64,000 bases of DNA from Rhizobium sp. S152 (GTDB lineage: Bacteria > Pseudomonadota > Alphaproteobacteria > Rhizobiales > Rhizobiaceae), in assembly GCF_030380735.1 (NCBI RefSeq), contig NZ_JAUDRZ010000005.1:1-64000 (forward strand), read 5' to 3'. Positions within the stretch are counted from its first letter, which is position 1, and each line of letters starts with the position of its first letter. This document shows, piece by piece, positions 41,185 to 51,831 of the stretch. The notes beneath the pieces were generated by a model. That model did no database searches. It saw nothing but the letters and a program-made list of their open reading frames with translations, and was not told the origin of the DNA. A program made the position numbers and the translations under genes.

Positions 41185-41796
41185 TCAGAGGCCACCATGC
41201 TCCTTGAGGAAGCTGACGATCGCACCGATACCGTCGCCACGCTTCATGTCTGAGAACACGAATGGGCGCGTTTCGCGCATGCGGGTCGCATCCCGGTCCA
41301 TCACATCGAGATCGGCGCCGACATAGGGAGCCAGATCCTTCTTGTTGATGACGAGCAGGTCGGACTTGGTGATGCCAGGACCGCCCTTGCGCGGGATTTC
41401 TTCGCCTTGGCAGACCGAGATGACATAGATCGTGATATCGGCGAGATCGGGAGAGAAGGTCGCCGCCAGATTGTCGCCGCCCGATTCGATGAAGACAACG
41501 TCGAGGTCAGGGATGCGCTCATTGAGACCGGCGATCGCCTGCAGGTTGATCGTCGCATCCTCGCGAATGGCCGTGTGCGGGCAACCGCCCGTTTCCACGC
41601 CGACGATGCGATCGGACGACAGCGCCTGCATGCGCATCAGCGCTTCCGCGTCCTCCTTGGTGTAGATATCGTTGGTGACGACGGCGACGGAATACTCGTC
41701 GCGCATCGCCTTGCAAAGTTTCTCCGTCAGCGCCGTCTTGCCGGAACCGACCGGTCCGCCGATGCCGACCCGCAATGGACCATTTCCTGATTTCAT
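41185..41796 (-). CDS. ureG: Urease accessory GTPase UreG
   Basis: The GTPase that drives nickel insertion into urease together with UreDEF, 203 aa. The P-loop is [11 protein letters not shown], followed by the Ni-binding [15 protein letters not shown] (Cys-Pro-His), the switch [15 protein letters not shown], and the base-recognition NKKDL. It is the last gene of the leftward urease cluster, 81 bases after ureF. Confidence 0.97.
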   Translation of the reverse strand: MKSGNGPLRVGIGGPVGSGKTALTEKLCKAMRDEYSVAVVTNDIYTKEDAEALMRMQALSSDRIVGVETGGCPHTAIREDATINLQAIAGLNERIPDLDVVFIESGGDNLAATFSPDLADITIYVISVCQGEEIPRKGGPGITKSDLLVINKKDLAPYVGADLDVMDRDATRMRETRPFVFSDMKRGDGIGAIVSFLKEHGGL

Positions 41797-41877
41797 GTCC
41801 TGAACTCCAATAGAATTCGATCATATCGTGGCAGCGGCACCGCTGCCACTGGCAAATGACGCAGGCGCATTGCGCGC

Positions 41878-42549
41878 CTACGACCGAAACAGCCGCGTCC
41901 CCTGAACCTCATGACGAAGCGGCATCATATCAGCCTGGATCGTCGCAGATCCCAAGTCGTCGAGCGTCGAGATCGCCGCCTTGCCCGCAATATCCGCAAT
42001 CAACCCTTCCAGCGAGGCAAGGATGGCGACCCCATCCTTCTGCCCTGAGACGCCAAGACGGATGCCGGCGGAAACCGCCTGCGAAAGATAGGCGTGCAGA
42101 AAAGCAGCCACGGCCTTCTCCGCCGGTATCCCATGCGCGCCGGCGACAGCACCGACGGCAACCGGATAAGCAACGCTCGACGGCAACCGGACCAACACCG
42201 CATCCGGCCACGCCCGCGCGGCGGCGAGAAATGCATCGCCAAGCAGCATCGTCTCCTGGTGGCGCTCCCGCGAACCGGCCAGAGCCTCTGCAAGCTCGGC
42301 GACCTCGAGGAGACGCGCCGCCTCCGCTTGACCGCGATGGCTTTCGGCAAGCAGCACGACGTCGTTCCACACCGAGCCCCGCGTGATCGCGGTCGCCGCC
42401 CAATCGGAAAGCGAGGCCGGATCGGTCACCAACCCGTCATGCGCCGCCCTCTCCAATCCGCCCGAATAGGCGAAGGAGCCGACGGGGAAGGCCGGCGACA
42501 GCCAGGCCATCAACCGCAGAAGCGCCTGGAGATCGCTGTTCTCGCTCAT
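41878..42549 (-). CDS. ureF: Urease accessory protein UreF
   Basis: A helical chaperone of 223 aa that joins the apo-urease-UreD complex and gates GTP hydrolysis by UreG. The family-typical start [24 protein letters not shown] is clear, as are the [12 protein letters not shown] and [12 protein letters not shown] segments. It begins 6 bases after ureE. Confidence 0.95.
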   Translation of the reverse strand: MSENSDLQALLRLMAWLSPAFPVGSFAYSGGLERAAHDGLVTDPASLSDWAATAITRGSVWNDVVLLAESHRGQAEAARLLEVAELAEALAGSRERHQETMLLGDAFLAAARAWPDAVLVRLPSSVAYPVAVGAVAGAHGIPAEKAVAAFLHAYLSQAVSAGIRLGVSGQKDGVAILASLEGLIADIAGKAAISTLDDLGSATIQADMMPLRHEVQGTRLFRS

Positions 42550-42555
42550 CTCGGC

Positions 42556-43041
42556 TCAGTCGTGCGCGTGGTGGTGATGGCCGTGATCGTGGCCATGCGA
42601 ATGGCTGCCATGGGAATGATAGGCGCCGCGCGCCGGCTGGAACGGCTCCGTGACCTCGTTCACCTCCGCGCCCAGCCCTTCCAGCATCGCACGGATCACA
42701 TGGTCGCGCAGGATCAGGATGCGGTCTTCCTCGATCTGCGCGCCGAGATGCCGGTTGCCGAGGTGCCAGGCCAGCTCAATCAGGTGAAGGCGATCACGCG
42801 CCTTGATCTCGAACAGCTTCTCGTCGGCGGCAACGATTTCCACCAGCTCGCCGTCACCGAGAACCAGCATGTCGCCGCTCGAAAACAGCACCGCTTCCTT
42901 CAGATCGAGCATGACCATCTCGCCATTGTCGAGATGCAGCAGCTTGCGGCGAAGATGCCTCAGATCATGCGGAAGCACGACCTTGCTGCTCGGATGTGAG
43001 GATGGCGTGCCGGCGGGGAGATAGGAGGTAATGTACTGCAT
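42556..43041 (-). CDS. ureE: Urease nickel metallochaperone UreE
   Basis: Delivers Ni(II) to the UreDFG complex. About 161 aa with the N-terminal peptide-binding domain ([39 protein letters not shown]) and the metal-binding domain (YHLGNRH-type [13 protein letters not shown]). The last 22 residues form a very His-rich tail with about twelve histidines, able to bind several nickel ions. I start at 43041 (MQYITSYLP); 43065 (MTKKNGPV) is possible. A GGDEF gene separates it from ureC. Confidence 0.92.
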   Translation of the reverse strand: MQYITSYLPAGTPSSHPSSKVVLPHDLRHLRRKLLHLDNGEMVMLDLKEAVLFSSGDMLVLGDGELVEIVAADEKLFEIKARDRLHLIELAWHLGNRHLGAQIEEDRILILRDHVIRAMLEGLGAEVNEVTEPFQPARGAYHSHGSHSHGHDHGHHHHAHD

Positions 43042-43135
43042 GACGGGTCCGTTCTTCTTGGTCATGAGACCATGCAAAATAGCCCCTCTCCTTGCAAGCG
43101 ATAAAGCGTGCGCGGAGACGATGGCCGCCCTTAAT

Positions 43136-43984
43136 TCACGCGTGCCGAAGCTGCTCGAAATCCACCGCGGCGGCATCGTCGGCCACGCCCTCGCAAACGT
43201 GCTCACGCCAAGCGGCGCGCAAGCCCTCGTGTTCGTGCACCACACGGTTCCGCCCTAGAGCTTTAGCGAGATAGAGCGCCTTGTCGGCGGAAACGTAGAC
43301 CGCCTCCTTCTGCCGCCCGGGCTGGAACTCGGCGATGCCGGCAGACACGGTAAGCGATACCTCGTGGCCAGCAGCCAGGATCGGCGTTTCGGCAAGCTTG
43401 GCGCAGACGGAACGAATCTGTTCCGTCCGATCCTCGGGCAACGCGCCAAAGACGATCGCCCCAAACTCCTCTCCGCCCAGCCGTGCCGCCACCGCGTTTT
43501 CGCTGAAAGCGGCCGACAGCTCTGCGGCGACCGCGATGATCACCGCATCGCCGCAGGCGTGACCGAAGCGATCGTTGATCGCCTTGAAGCGGTCCACGTC
43601 GAAGATCGCAAGGCACGCCTCGCCCTCGACACTTTCTAGCGCTTCTGTAAAGGCACGGCGGTTGAGCAGACCGGACAGTTCATCCGTGCGGCTGAGCCGC
43701 TCGAAAGCGGCACGCGACACGCTGACCTGATGCAACGCGAAGCCGGCGATCAGGGACAGCACGCCCGATACCGCGCCGCCGATCAGCCAAGTGAAGACGA
43801 CGCCGTAAACAATGGCCTCGGACAGTGGAACCGGCAGAACACTTGCCCATGCCAGTACCGGCAGCACCAGGCAGATCACCACTGATGACAGCATCACCGC
43901 CACGAAACTCATCTTGAGTGCGAATGCGTAAACTGTACGGCGATCCTGAAAATCGCCCAGCTCAGACTGGAGTAGAATTTCCAT
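43136..43984 (-). CDS. Membrane-bound diguanylate cyclase (GGDEF)
   Basis: Makes cyclic-di-GMP. About 282 aa: two to three N-terminal membrane helices (about residues 20-90) and a GGDEF domain (about 105-265). The active-site motif is RLGGEEFG, the metal-binding Asp is in [16 protein letters not shown], and no RxxD inhibitory site is seen five residues before GGEEF. The ATG at 43984 has AAGG before it, while the longer frame starts with TTG. It lies inside the urease cluster, between ureC and ureE and in the same direction, which is unusual. Confidence 0.9.
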   Translation of the reverse strand: MEILLQSELGDFQDRRTVYAFALKMSFVAVMLSSVVICLVLPVLAWASVLPVPLSEAIVYGVVFTWLIGGAVSGVLSLIAGFALHQVSVSRAAFERLSRTDELSGLLNRRAFTEALESVEGEACLAIFDVDRFKAINDRFGHACGDAVIIAVAAELSAAFSENAVAARLGGEEFGAIVFGALPEDRTEQIRSVCAKLAETPILAAGHEVSLTVSAGIAEFQPGRQKEAVYVSADKALYLAKALGRNRVVHEHEGLRAAWREHVCEGVADDAAAVDFEQLRHA

Positions 43985-44326
43985 CCGAATCGACCTTGTC
44001 TCCCGCGCCAAGTCTATTGATTAGATGCCAATTGCTGCCGAGCCTTTAAGGGATCTGTTAAGATTTGAATGAATTGCGCCGCGTTGCGTTAGGATAATGG
44101 CGTTCAATTGAAAGCGTGCGTGAAGCGCTTGAATCAAGCCCGCAAACCGGACTTTCAACACGCTGATTTTCCATGAATATTTAAGATGTCGAAACCACCT
44201 ACGCCTTTCGAAGGCGTCCTATTTGGTGGTAGCGCGGCCCCGCGATTTTCAACTGAAAATATCACCCACCCACAAATGGTGGTGACCGGCCGGCGCGCAA
44301 AAGCACCGACCGGCAATCGGATTGAT
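43985..44326. other. Intergenic region between ureC and the GGDEF gene
   Basis: 342 bp. It contains the hairpin at 44194-44230. The left half is AT-rich and should hold the promoter of the GGDEF gene. No further gene is seen. Confidence 0.5.
44194..44230. terminator. Hairpin downstream of ureC
   Basis: ACGCCTT-TCG-AAGGCGT (44201-44217) inside an outer pair ACCACC (44194-44199) / GGTGGT (44225-44230), about 100 bases past the ureC stop. It may end or weaken transcription of the structural urease genes before the GGDEF gene. Confidence 0.5.
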
Positions 44327-46036
<1,710 letters not shown>

Positions 46037-46039
46037 GGG

Positions 46040-46678
46040 TCAGGCTCCTTGGGAGGACGAACGGGATGCGGACGGATAAAACCGCGTGACGCGGCCGGCG
46101 GCGACGTAAGCGTCGACGAGCTGCCTTTCGGCGGCGAAGGGATGCCACTCCCAGCCTTGATGGCCGAAGCCGGCAAGCGCGATCGGGGCATCGGGAAATC
46201 GGTTCATGACCTCGGATATCACGATCATGCCGCTGCTCGGCACGACGTAAGGCGCGGGATCGAATGCAGCCAGCGCCTGATCGACGCCTTCATGAATCAC
46301 TTTGTCAACGACCACATGCGCCTTGCCAGCATCGTCGCAGAAGCTGTTGAATTGACTCGTGTAATCGTCGCAGAAATCATCGAGTTCGGGATGCGACAGG
46401 GCCAGCGGCGCACGCAAATCCGCGAACTTCTCCGGATCGCGCACGCTCCAGATTTCAGCGGCTTCGACGACGGCGGGATGCGCGCGCCACGCCTCAGAAG
46501 ACAGCATCGCCTTGGCGGGACGGCCGGTATTGCAGACCGCAACGACATCCGTGCGGCCGGGGCTCGCCTCATAGGATCGGCATTCGTTGAAGCGAATGAC
46601 GAAGCCGGCGGCGGCAACCGCGGTCGCTCCCTCCACACCGATCTCACCATTGCCGACGATCATGATGCTGTCTGCCAC
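46040..46678 (-). CDS. Rhizobial urease operon accessory protein, function unknown
   Basis: A 212-residue protein always found, as far as I know, inside rhizobial urease operons and annotated only as urease operon accessory protein. It begins MADSIMIVGNGEIGVEGATA, resembling a nucleotide- or sugar-binding Rossmann-type start, continues with VIRFNECRSY and has DAPIALAGFGHQGWEWHPFAAERQLV near the C-terminus, a pattern reminiscent of glycosyltransferase family 29-like proteins. The biochemical role is unknown. It is 1 base from the LprI-type gene and 4 bases from ureC. Confidence 0.8.
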   Translation of the reverse strand: MADSIMIVGNGEIGVEGATAVAAAGFVIRFNECRSYEASPGRTDVVAVCNTGRPAKAMLSSEAWRAHPAVVEAAEIWSVRDPEKFADLRAPLALSHPELDDFCDDYTSQFNSFCDDAGKAHVVVDKVIHEGVDQALAAFDPAPYVVPSSGMIVISEVMNRFPDAPIALAGFGHQGWEWHPFAAERQLVDAYVAAGRVTRFYPSASRSSSQGA

Positions 46679-46679
46679 C

Positions 46680-47090
46680 TCAGTTGCTCATCGCGTCTTC
46701 GAGCGTCTTGAGCTCCTTGGTCCTGGCATCGGTCACGTTGGCGATGCAGCCGGCAACCAGCATTGGCTCCATCGTGCCGCCACGCGCCTGGAAGCCGGCC
46801 GCTTCGCACTGAGCGTCGCGATAGGCAATCCACGCGCGCTGCGCCGTAACCAGCGCCTTCTCGGCGCCCTTCATGTTGTCATCCTGATCGCTATCGACGG
46901 CGACCATGGCGGCACGGGTCTTCTTGTACTGGGCGTTGAGCGCCTTGTCGGCATCGTCCTGCCGCGCCCGCTCGCAGAGCGTCATGTCCGTCTGCGTGGT
47001 CGGGCTGGTGCAATCGAGATCCTCGGCACTGGCGCCACCGGCCGCCATCAGCACCAGCAAGCCAAAGCCTATCGGCATAAAGAAACGCAT
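46680..47090 (-). CDS. LprI/DUF1311-family exported protein
   Basis: A small periplasmic protein of about 136 aa with an N-terminal signal peptide (MRFFMPIGFGLLVLMAAGGASA). The mature part has the DUF1311/LprI pattern: DCTSPTTQTDMTLCERARQDDADKALN, then AQRAWIAYRDAQCEA and MLVAGC, with four cysteines. Some members inhibit lysozyme. Its role in a urease operon is unclear. A GGGAGGAG stands before the chosen start; frames from 47114 overlap the ureB stop. Confidence 0.8.
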   Translation of the reverse strand: MRFFMPIGFGLLVLMAAGGASAEDLDCTSPTTQTDMTLCERARQDDADKALNAQYKKTRAAMVAVDSDQDDNMKGAEKALVTAQRAWIAYRDAQCEAAGFQARGGTMEPMLVAGCIANVTDARTKELKTLEDAMSN

Positions 47091-47110
47091 CATCTCCTCC
47101 CGAGACATGA

Positions 47111-47416
47111 TCACAGCTTGCCCATCACCAGCTGGCGGAAGCCGTAGACTTCGCGCTTGCCGGATAGCGGGATCAGCGTCACCGAACGCGTCTGCCCCGG
47201 CTCGAAGCGCACGGCCGTGCCGGCGGGAATATCGAGCCGCATGCCATGCGCCTTCTCGCGATCGAAGGAGAGCCCGGCATTGGTTTCGCCGAAGTGATAG
47301 TGGCTGCCGACCTGCACCGGACGGTCGCCGGTATTCGACACCTCGATGGTGACGGTCGGCGCGCCGGCATTGAGTTCGATTTCGCCTGGTGCGGCAATGA
47401 TTTCGCCTGGGATCAT
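47111..47416 (-). CDS. ureB: Urease beta subunit UreB
   Basis: A structural subunit of 101 aa that packs against UreC. It starts [20 protein letters not shown] and has [42 protein letters not shown], all highly typical of UreB. The normal length confirms separate UreA and UreB subunits. Confidence 0.97.
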   Translation of the reverse strand: MIPGEIIAAPGEIELNAGAPTVTIEVSNTGDRPVQVGSHYHFGETNAGLSFDREKAHGMRLDIPAGTAVRFEPGQTRSVTLIPLSGKREVYGFRQLVMGKL

Positions 47417-47426
47417 GATTTTCTCC

Positions 47427-47681
47427 TCACGCAGCCTTCACGGGCGCGCAGCCCTCGGCCTTCAGTACGCGTTTCGTCGATGCCGGGTTGTTGATGAGTT
47501 TTGCCGCTGGCCGGACCGGCCGCCGTACGAGCTCGCCGCCGCAGTTGGGGCAAACGCCTGACAGCACTGTCTCGGCGCAGGGAGCGCAATAAGTACACTC
47601 GAAGCTACACATCATTGCTTCCCGGCTCTCGGGCGGCAGATCCCGGTCGCAGCACTCGCAATTGGGGCGAAGTTCGAGCAT
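47427..47681 (-). CDS. DUF1272 zinc-ribbon-like protein
   Basis: An 84-residue protein with eight Cys in metal-binding pairs ([30 protein letters not shown]) followed by a basic tail. This is the DUF1272 family, common between ureA and ureB in rhizobia. It may bind zinc or nickel. The function is unknown. Confidence 0.88.
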   Translation of the reverse strand: MLELRPNCECCDRDLPPESREAMMCSFECTYCAPCAETVLSGVCPNCGGELVRRPVRPAAKLINNPASTKRVLKAEGCAPVKAA

Positions 47682-47688
47682 GGCGACC

Positions 47689-47991
47689 TCAGCGGATCGG
47701 TTCGTGAACGGTCACAAGCTTCGTTCCGTCAGGGAACGTCGCTTCCACCTGCACGTCATGGATCATCTCGGCGATACCGTCCATCACCTGGTCGCGACCG
47801 ATGACATGGGCGCCGGCTTCCATGAGCTCGGCCACCGGCCGGCCGTCACGCGCGCCCTCGACGACGTAGTCGGTAATGAGCGCGATCGCCTCGGGATAGT
47901 TGAGCTTGACGCCACGCTCCAGCCGCCGCCGCGCGACCATCGCCGCCATCGAAATCAACAGCTTGTCTTTTTCTCTCGGTGTGAGGTTCAT
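47689..47991 (-). CDS. ureA: Urease gamma subunit UreA
   Basis: The smallest structural urease subunit, 100 aa. [27 protein letters not shown] and [10 protein letters not shown] with [35 protein letters not shown], split across the protein, identify UreA without doubt. It is 20 bases after ureD. Confidence 0.97.
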   Translation of the reverse strand: MNLTPREKDKLLISMAAMVARRRLERGVKLNYPEAIALITDYVVEGARDGRPVAELMEAGAHVIGRDQVMDGIAEMIHDVQVEATFPDGTKLVTVHEPIR

Positions 47992-48011
47992 CGTGCATCC
48001 ATCTGCTTGAA

Positions 48012-48833
48012 CTAGAGATTCCAGACTTTCGGCACAGGCGCGCCGTTGCGCAAGGCTGAAATGATCGGGATCAGGATTTTTCGAAGTGCGAAGCCATCCG
48101 ACGCCGCCAGCCGAACGACGAGCTTGCCCGCCCAGCAGCTTGCGCCGCCCATATGACCGTCGAGCAACGGCCTGACCGCATTGAGATAGCCTTCCGCCTG
48201 CGGCCCGACATAAAGCAACGTCGCGAAGGCGACCTTGCCCGATAGCACCGCCTGCTCCCGCGTCAGCATCTGGACCTCGCCTGCGAGCCTCAGATCCTCG
48301 GCATGGCAGAGCCGGCCTTCTCTGCGGATGCGCCAGCGGTCGCGGAACAGACCTGAGACAACCGCCTCGCCCATCGCCTTGCGCCCGAGCAGGATCGCTT
48401 CCACGGCCAAAAACTCCGCGCCCTCGTCGAGATCGACGTCCAGCCGGCGATAGAGCGAGGAGCGGTCGAAGAGAATGGTTTCCTGCGGCAGCCAGTCGAC
48501 GCGTGCATCGGCGCCGACCTGAATCTTGGTGGTGATCTCGGCGGTGCCGGCGGAAGCCTTGTAGATCTTCTCGCAGGCCTGCGTGGTCACGTCGATGCGT
48601 GTGCCGGGACCGGCCACAACGCTCCAGTCCATGCGGTCGCCGCCAGTGAGACCACCGGCCGTATTGATGATGACGGCCTCCATCGAGGCATCGAAGGTAT
48701 CCGGCAGCCGGATCTTTGCCGCGCCCTCCTGATAGAGCTCACGGATGCGCGTACGCCCGCCCAGCGACTTCGCGGCCAGATGCCCGCGGCCTTCTGCCCT
48801 TTGCGGTCTCGTGGCTGCCGCGGCGTTCGTCAT
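48012..48833 (-). CDS. ureD: Urease accessory protein UreD
   Basis: The scaffold that binds apo-urease and channels nickel, 273 aa. Family segments are [50 protein letters not shown], and [19 protein letters not shown]. It is the first gene of the operon; a good sigma-54-type promoter lies 69 bases upstream. Confidence 0.95.
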   Translation of the reverse strand: MTNAAAATRPQRAEGRGHLAAKSLGGRTRIRELYQEGAAKIRLPDTFDASMEAVIINTAGGLTGGDRMDWSVVAGPGTRIDVTTQACEKIYKASAGTAEITTKIQVGADARVDWLPQETILFDRSSLYRRLDVDLDEGAEFLAVEAILLGRKAMGEAVVSGLFRDRWRIRREGRLCHAEDLRLAGEVQMLTREQAVLSGKVAFATLLYVGPQAEGYLNAVRPLLDGHMGGASCWAGKLVVRLAASDGFALRKILIPIISALRNGAPVPKVWNL

Positions 48834-48901
48834 TCCATGCCCTTTTCATGCCGCCGGTTTGCCCGGCCGTTCTCATTCAATCTTGTAACCGATTGAAAGC
48901 A

Positions 48902-48917
48902 AGCAATTTCCATGCCG
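48902..48917 (-). promoter_or_regulatory. Sigma-54 promoter of the urease operon
   Basis: On the minus strand CGGCATG-GAAA-TTGCT fits the sigma-54 consensus TGGCACG-N4-TTGCW with GG and GC exactly 10 bases apart and two mismatches in the -24 element. Transcription would start about 58 bases before ureD. It agrees with nitrogen control of urease. Confidence 0.65.
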
Positions 48918-48995
48918 CGCGCTGGACGCGGCAATCGCGGCACAGGCCAGCCGGGCGCACTACGACCCCGTGCCTCTAAAAGCGGCGAATGCCGA

Positions 48996-49691
48996 TCAGA
49001 CGGTCAGATGCCGGCGTGCCTCTGATGTATCCAGCGTCTCCGCCAGCCCCTCATGCACGATCTCGCCGCGATCCATGATGTAGACGTAGTCGGCGAGTTC
49101 GCGGCAGAAATCGAGATACTGCTCGACCAGCAGGATCGCCATGCCGGTACTGTCCCGCAGATAGCGGATCGCCCGGCCGATATCCTTGATGATCGACGGC
49201 TGGATGCCCTCGGTCGGCTCGTCGAGAACAAGGATCTTCGGCCGCGTCACCATGGCCCGGCCGATCGCCAGCTGCTGCTGCTGCCCACCCGACAGATCGC
49301 CGCCGCGCCGCCCGAGCATGGTCTGCAGCACGGGAAACAGACTGAAGATATCGTCGGGGATGTTCTTGTCGCGGCGCGGAAGCGGCGCAAAGCCGGTCTC
49401 GAGGTTCTCCTTCACCGTCAGCAACGGAAAGATTTCGCGCCCCTGCGGAACGTAACCGATCCCCTGCTTTGCCCGCGCGTATGGCGCAAGCCCGTTGAGC
49501 TTGGTGTCATTGAACGTCACCGTACCCGCCGACAGCGGATGCTGGCCGGTGACGGCGCGCAGCAGCGAACTCTTGCCGACGCCGTTGCGGCCGAGCACGC
49601 AGGTGATCTTGCCCATCTCAGCCTTCAGCGAGATGCCGCGCAGCGCTTGCGCCGCGCCATAGTGGAGGTTTGCGTTTTCGACGGTCAGCAT
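48996..49691 (-). CDS. urtE: Urea ABC transporter ATPase UrtE
   Basis: A LivF-like ATPase of 231 aa of the high-affinity urea importer. Walker A is GRNGVGKSSLLRAVTG, the signature DLSGGQQQQLAIGRAM, and Walker B ILVLDEPTEGIQPSII, the last part typical of UrtE. The ATG at 49691 has GGAGATGG before it; the longer frame would extend into the repeat element. It is the last gene of urtABCDE and is separated from urtD by the inserted repeat. Confidence 0.96.
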   Translation of the reverse strand: MLTVENANLHYGAAQALRGISLKAEMGKITCVLGRNGVGKSSLLRAVTGQHPLSAGTVTFNDTKLNGLAPYARAKQGIGYVPQGREIFPLLTVKENLETGFAPLPRRDKNIPDDIFSLFPVLQTMLGRRGGDLSGGQQQQLAIGRAMVTRPKILVLDEPTEGIQPSIIKDIGRAIRYLRDSTGMAILLVEQYLDFCRELADYVYIMDRGEIVHEGLAETLDTSEARRHLTV

Positions 49692-49722
49692 GGTGCCATC
49701 TCCTGGCGAATTGCGGATGGAA

Positions 49723-49878
49723 AGACCCCTCCCCAACCCCTCCCCACAAGGGGGAGGGACTGAGCTGCGGCCACGGCTTCAGCGTACATCCTCCCAGGAA
49801 GTATCGAGCGGGTCTGGCAGAAAGGGTTCGCCCTGGTTAAGCCCCTCCCCCTTGTGGGGAGGGGTTGGGGAGGGGTTT
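49723..49878. repeat. GC-rich inverted repeat element, copy 3, within the urt operon
   Basis: The left arm 49723-49760 and right arm 49841-49878 match the 38-bp arms of the copy at 31844-32002 with one mismatch in each, and 80 bp lie between them. It fills most of the 215-bp gap between urtD and urtE. The RNA can fold into large hairpins, which could reduce urtE expression. Confidence 0.87.
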
Positions 49879-49906
49879 CGCCTGCAATAAAGAGCGCCAA
49901 CATCCC

Positions 49907-50671
49907 TCACCGCCCCAGATAATTCTCGATCACCTTTGGATCGGAACTGACGAAATCGATCGACCCCTCGGCGAGCACCGAGCCCTCTGCCAGACACGTC
50001 ACCTTGACCCCAAGATCGCGGATGAACCCCATGTCGTGCTCGACGACCACGACGGACCGCGTCTTGGCGATCTCCTTGAGCAGGATAGCCGTCTCAGCCG
50101 TCTCAGCATCGGTCATCCCGGCCACCGGCTCGTCGACCAGCAACAGCTTCGGCTCCTGCGCGAGCAGCATCCCGATCTCCAGCCATTGCTTCTGCCCGTG
50201 GCTGAGATTGGCGGCAAACTCATCCCGGCGATGCGTCAGCCGAACGGTCGCCAAAATCTCGTCGATGCGCGCGCGATCCTCCGCGGACAGTCGATAGAAC
50301 AGCGTCGAAAACACCCCGCGCCGGCGGTTCAACGCCAGTTCGATATTGTCCCAGACCGTGTGGCTCTCGAACACCGTCGGCTTCTGGAACTTGCGGCCGA
50401 TGCCGAGCTGGGCGATGTCTGCCTCGTCGAGCTTGGTGAGATCCGTCTGACCGTTGAAGAACACCTCGCCGCTATCCGGCCGGGTCTTGCCGGTGATGAT
50501 GTCCATCATCGTCGTCTTGCCGGCGCCGTTCGGGCCGATGATGGCGCGAAGCTCCCCGGGCTCGATAACGATGGAGAGCGAATTCAGCGCCTTGAAGCCA
50601 TCGAAGGAGACGGAGACGTTGTCGAGATAGAGAACGCTGTTGGGTTTGACGTCAGGGATCATGGCGCTCAC
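49907..50671 (-). CDS. urtD: Urea ABC transporter ATPase UrtD
   Basis: A LivG-like ATPase of 254 aa. Walker A is GPNGAGKTTMMDIITG, and the signature reads NLSHGQKQWLEIGM, the variant form usual in UrtD; Walker B is LLLVDEPVAGM. The ATG overlaps the urtC stop by 4 bases. Confidence 0.96.
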   Translation of the reverse strand: MSAMIPDVKPNSVLYLDNVSVSFDGFKALNSLSIVIEPGELRAIIGPNGAGKTTMMDIITGKTRPDSGEVFFNGQTDLTKLDEADIAQLGIGRKFQKPTVFESHTVWDNIELALNRRRGVFSTLFYRLSAEDRARIDEILATVRLTHRRDEFAANLSHGQKQWLEIGMLLAQEPKLLLVDEPVAGMTDAETAETAILLKEIAKTRSVVVVEHDMGFIRDLGVKVTCLAEGSVLAEGSIDFVSSDPKVIENYLGR

Positions 50672-51831
50672 TCCGCGGGCTGGATTTCTGCATCGACACC
50701 GTCTTCGCGCTTTGCGGGCGGCGTGTCGCTGGAGGATGGCTTGCGCTTGCCGATATATTGGCCGATCGTGCCGACGATGCCCTTGGGCAGGAACAGCGTT
50801 ACCGCCACGAACAGGCCGCCAAGCGCGAAGAGCCAGAATTCGGGGAAGAGGCCGGTAAAGATCGTCTTGCCGCCGTTGACCATGATCGCGCCGATGATCG
50901 GCCCGATCAGCGTCGAGCGACCGCCGACCGCAGTCCAGATGACGACTTCGATCGAGTTGGCCGGCGCGAATTCGCCGGGATTGATGATGCCCACCTGCGG
51001 CACGTAGAGCGCGCCGGCAATCCCCGCCATCATCGCCGAGACAACGAAGGTGAAGAGCTTGAAATGCTCGACCCGGTAGCCGAGGAAGCGGGTGCGGCTT
51101 TCCGCGTCGCGCACGCCGACCAGCACCTTGCCGAACTTCGAGCGCACGATGGCCGACGCGATCAGCAGCGACAGCGCCAGAAAGATCGCGGTGGCGGCGA
51201 AGAGGGCGGCGCGGGTGCCGTCGGCCTGGATGTTGTAGCCGATGATGTCCTTGAAGTCGGTGAGGCCGTTATTGCCGCCGAAGCCCATGTCGTTGCGGAA
51301 GAAGGCGAGCAGCAGGGCGTAGGTCATCGCCTGGGTGATGATAGAGAGATAGACGCCGTTGACGCGGCTGCGGAAGGCGAACCAGCCGAACACGAAGGCG
51401 AGCAGCCCCGGCACGACGAGCACCATCAGCGCCGCGAACCAGAAATGATTGAAGCCATACCAGAACCACGGTAGCGCCTTGTAGTTCAGGAACACCATGA
51501 AGTCCGGAAGGATCGGGTCGCCGTAGCTGCCGCGCGTGCCGATCTGGCGCATCAGATACATGCCCATCGCATAGCCGCCGAGCGCGAAAAAGGCGCCGTG
51601 ACCGAGCGAGAGAATGCCGCAGAAACCCCAGACGAGATCGAGCGCCAGCGCCAGAAGTGCATAGGTCAGATATTTGCCGAACAGCGACATGATGTAGGTC
51701 GGGATGTGCAGCGGGCTTGTCACAGGCGTCATCAGGTTCAGGACCGGCACCAACACGGCGAGCGCCAGCAGGATGACGAGTGCGACGACGATCTTGCGAT
51801 CGAGAGACCGGAGAAGGAAGGCCGTAATCAT
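50668..51831 (-). CDS. urtC: Urea ABC transporter permease UrtC
   Basis: A LivM-like permease of 387 aa with about ten membrane helices. LVWGFCGILSLGHGAFFALGGYAMGMYL is the expected family block, and a poorly conserved hydrophilic tail (about 355-387, PSSSDTPPAKREDGVDA) ends the protein. Start at 51831, overlapping the urtB stop; the longer frame is the shadow of urtB. Confidence 0.96.
   Translation of the reverse strand: MITAFLLRSLDRKIVVALVILLALAVLVPVLNLMTPVTSPLHIPTYIMSLFGKYLTYALLALALDLVWGFCGILSLGHGAFFALGGYAMGMYLMRQIGTRGSYGDPILPDFMVFLNYKALPWFWYGFNHFWFAALMVLVVPGLLAFVFGWFAFRSRVNGVYLSIITQAMTYALLLAFFRNDMGFGGNNGLTDFKDIIGYNIQADGTRAALFAATAIFLALSLLIASAIVRSKFGKVLVGVRDAESRTRFLGYRVEHFKLFTFVVSAMMAGIAGALYVPQVGIINPGEFAPANSIEVVIWTAVGGRSTLIGPIIGAIMVNGGKTIFTGLFPEFWLFALGGLFVAVTLFLPKGIVGTIGQYIGKRKPSSSDTPPAKREDGVDAEIQPAE

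Noticed and set aside
48957..48973. GCAC-N9-GTGC as an NtrC site upstream of the sigma-54 promoter
   Set aside because: NtrC sites have GCAC and GTGC seven bases apart. With nine bases the match is not good enough to list.
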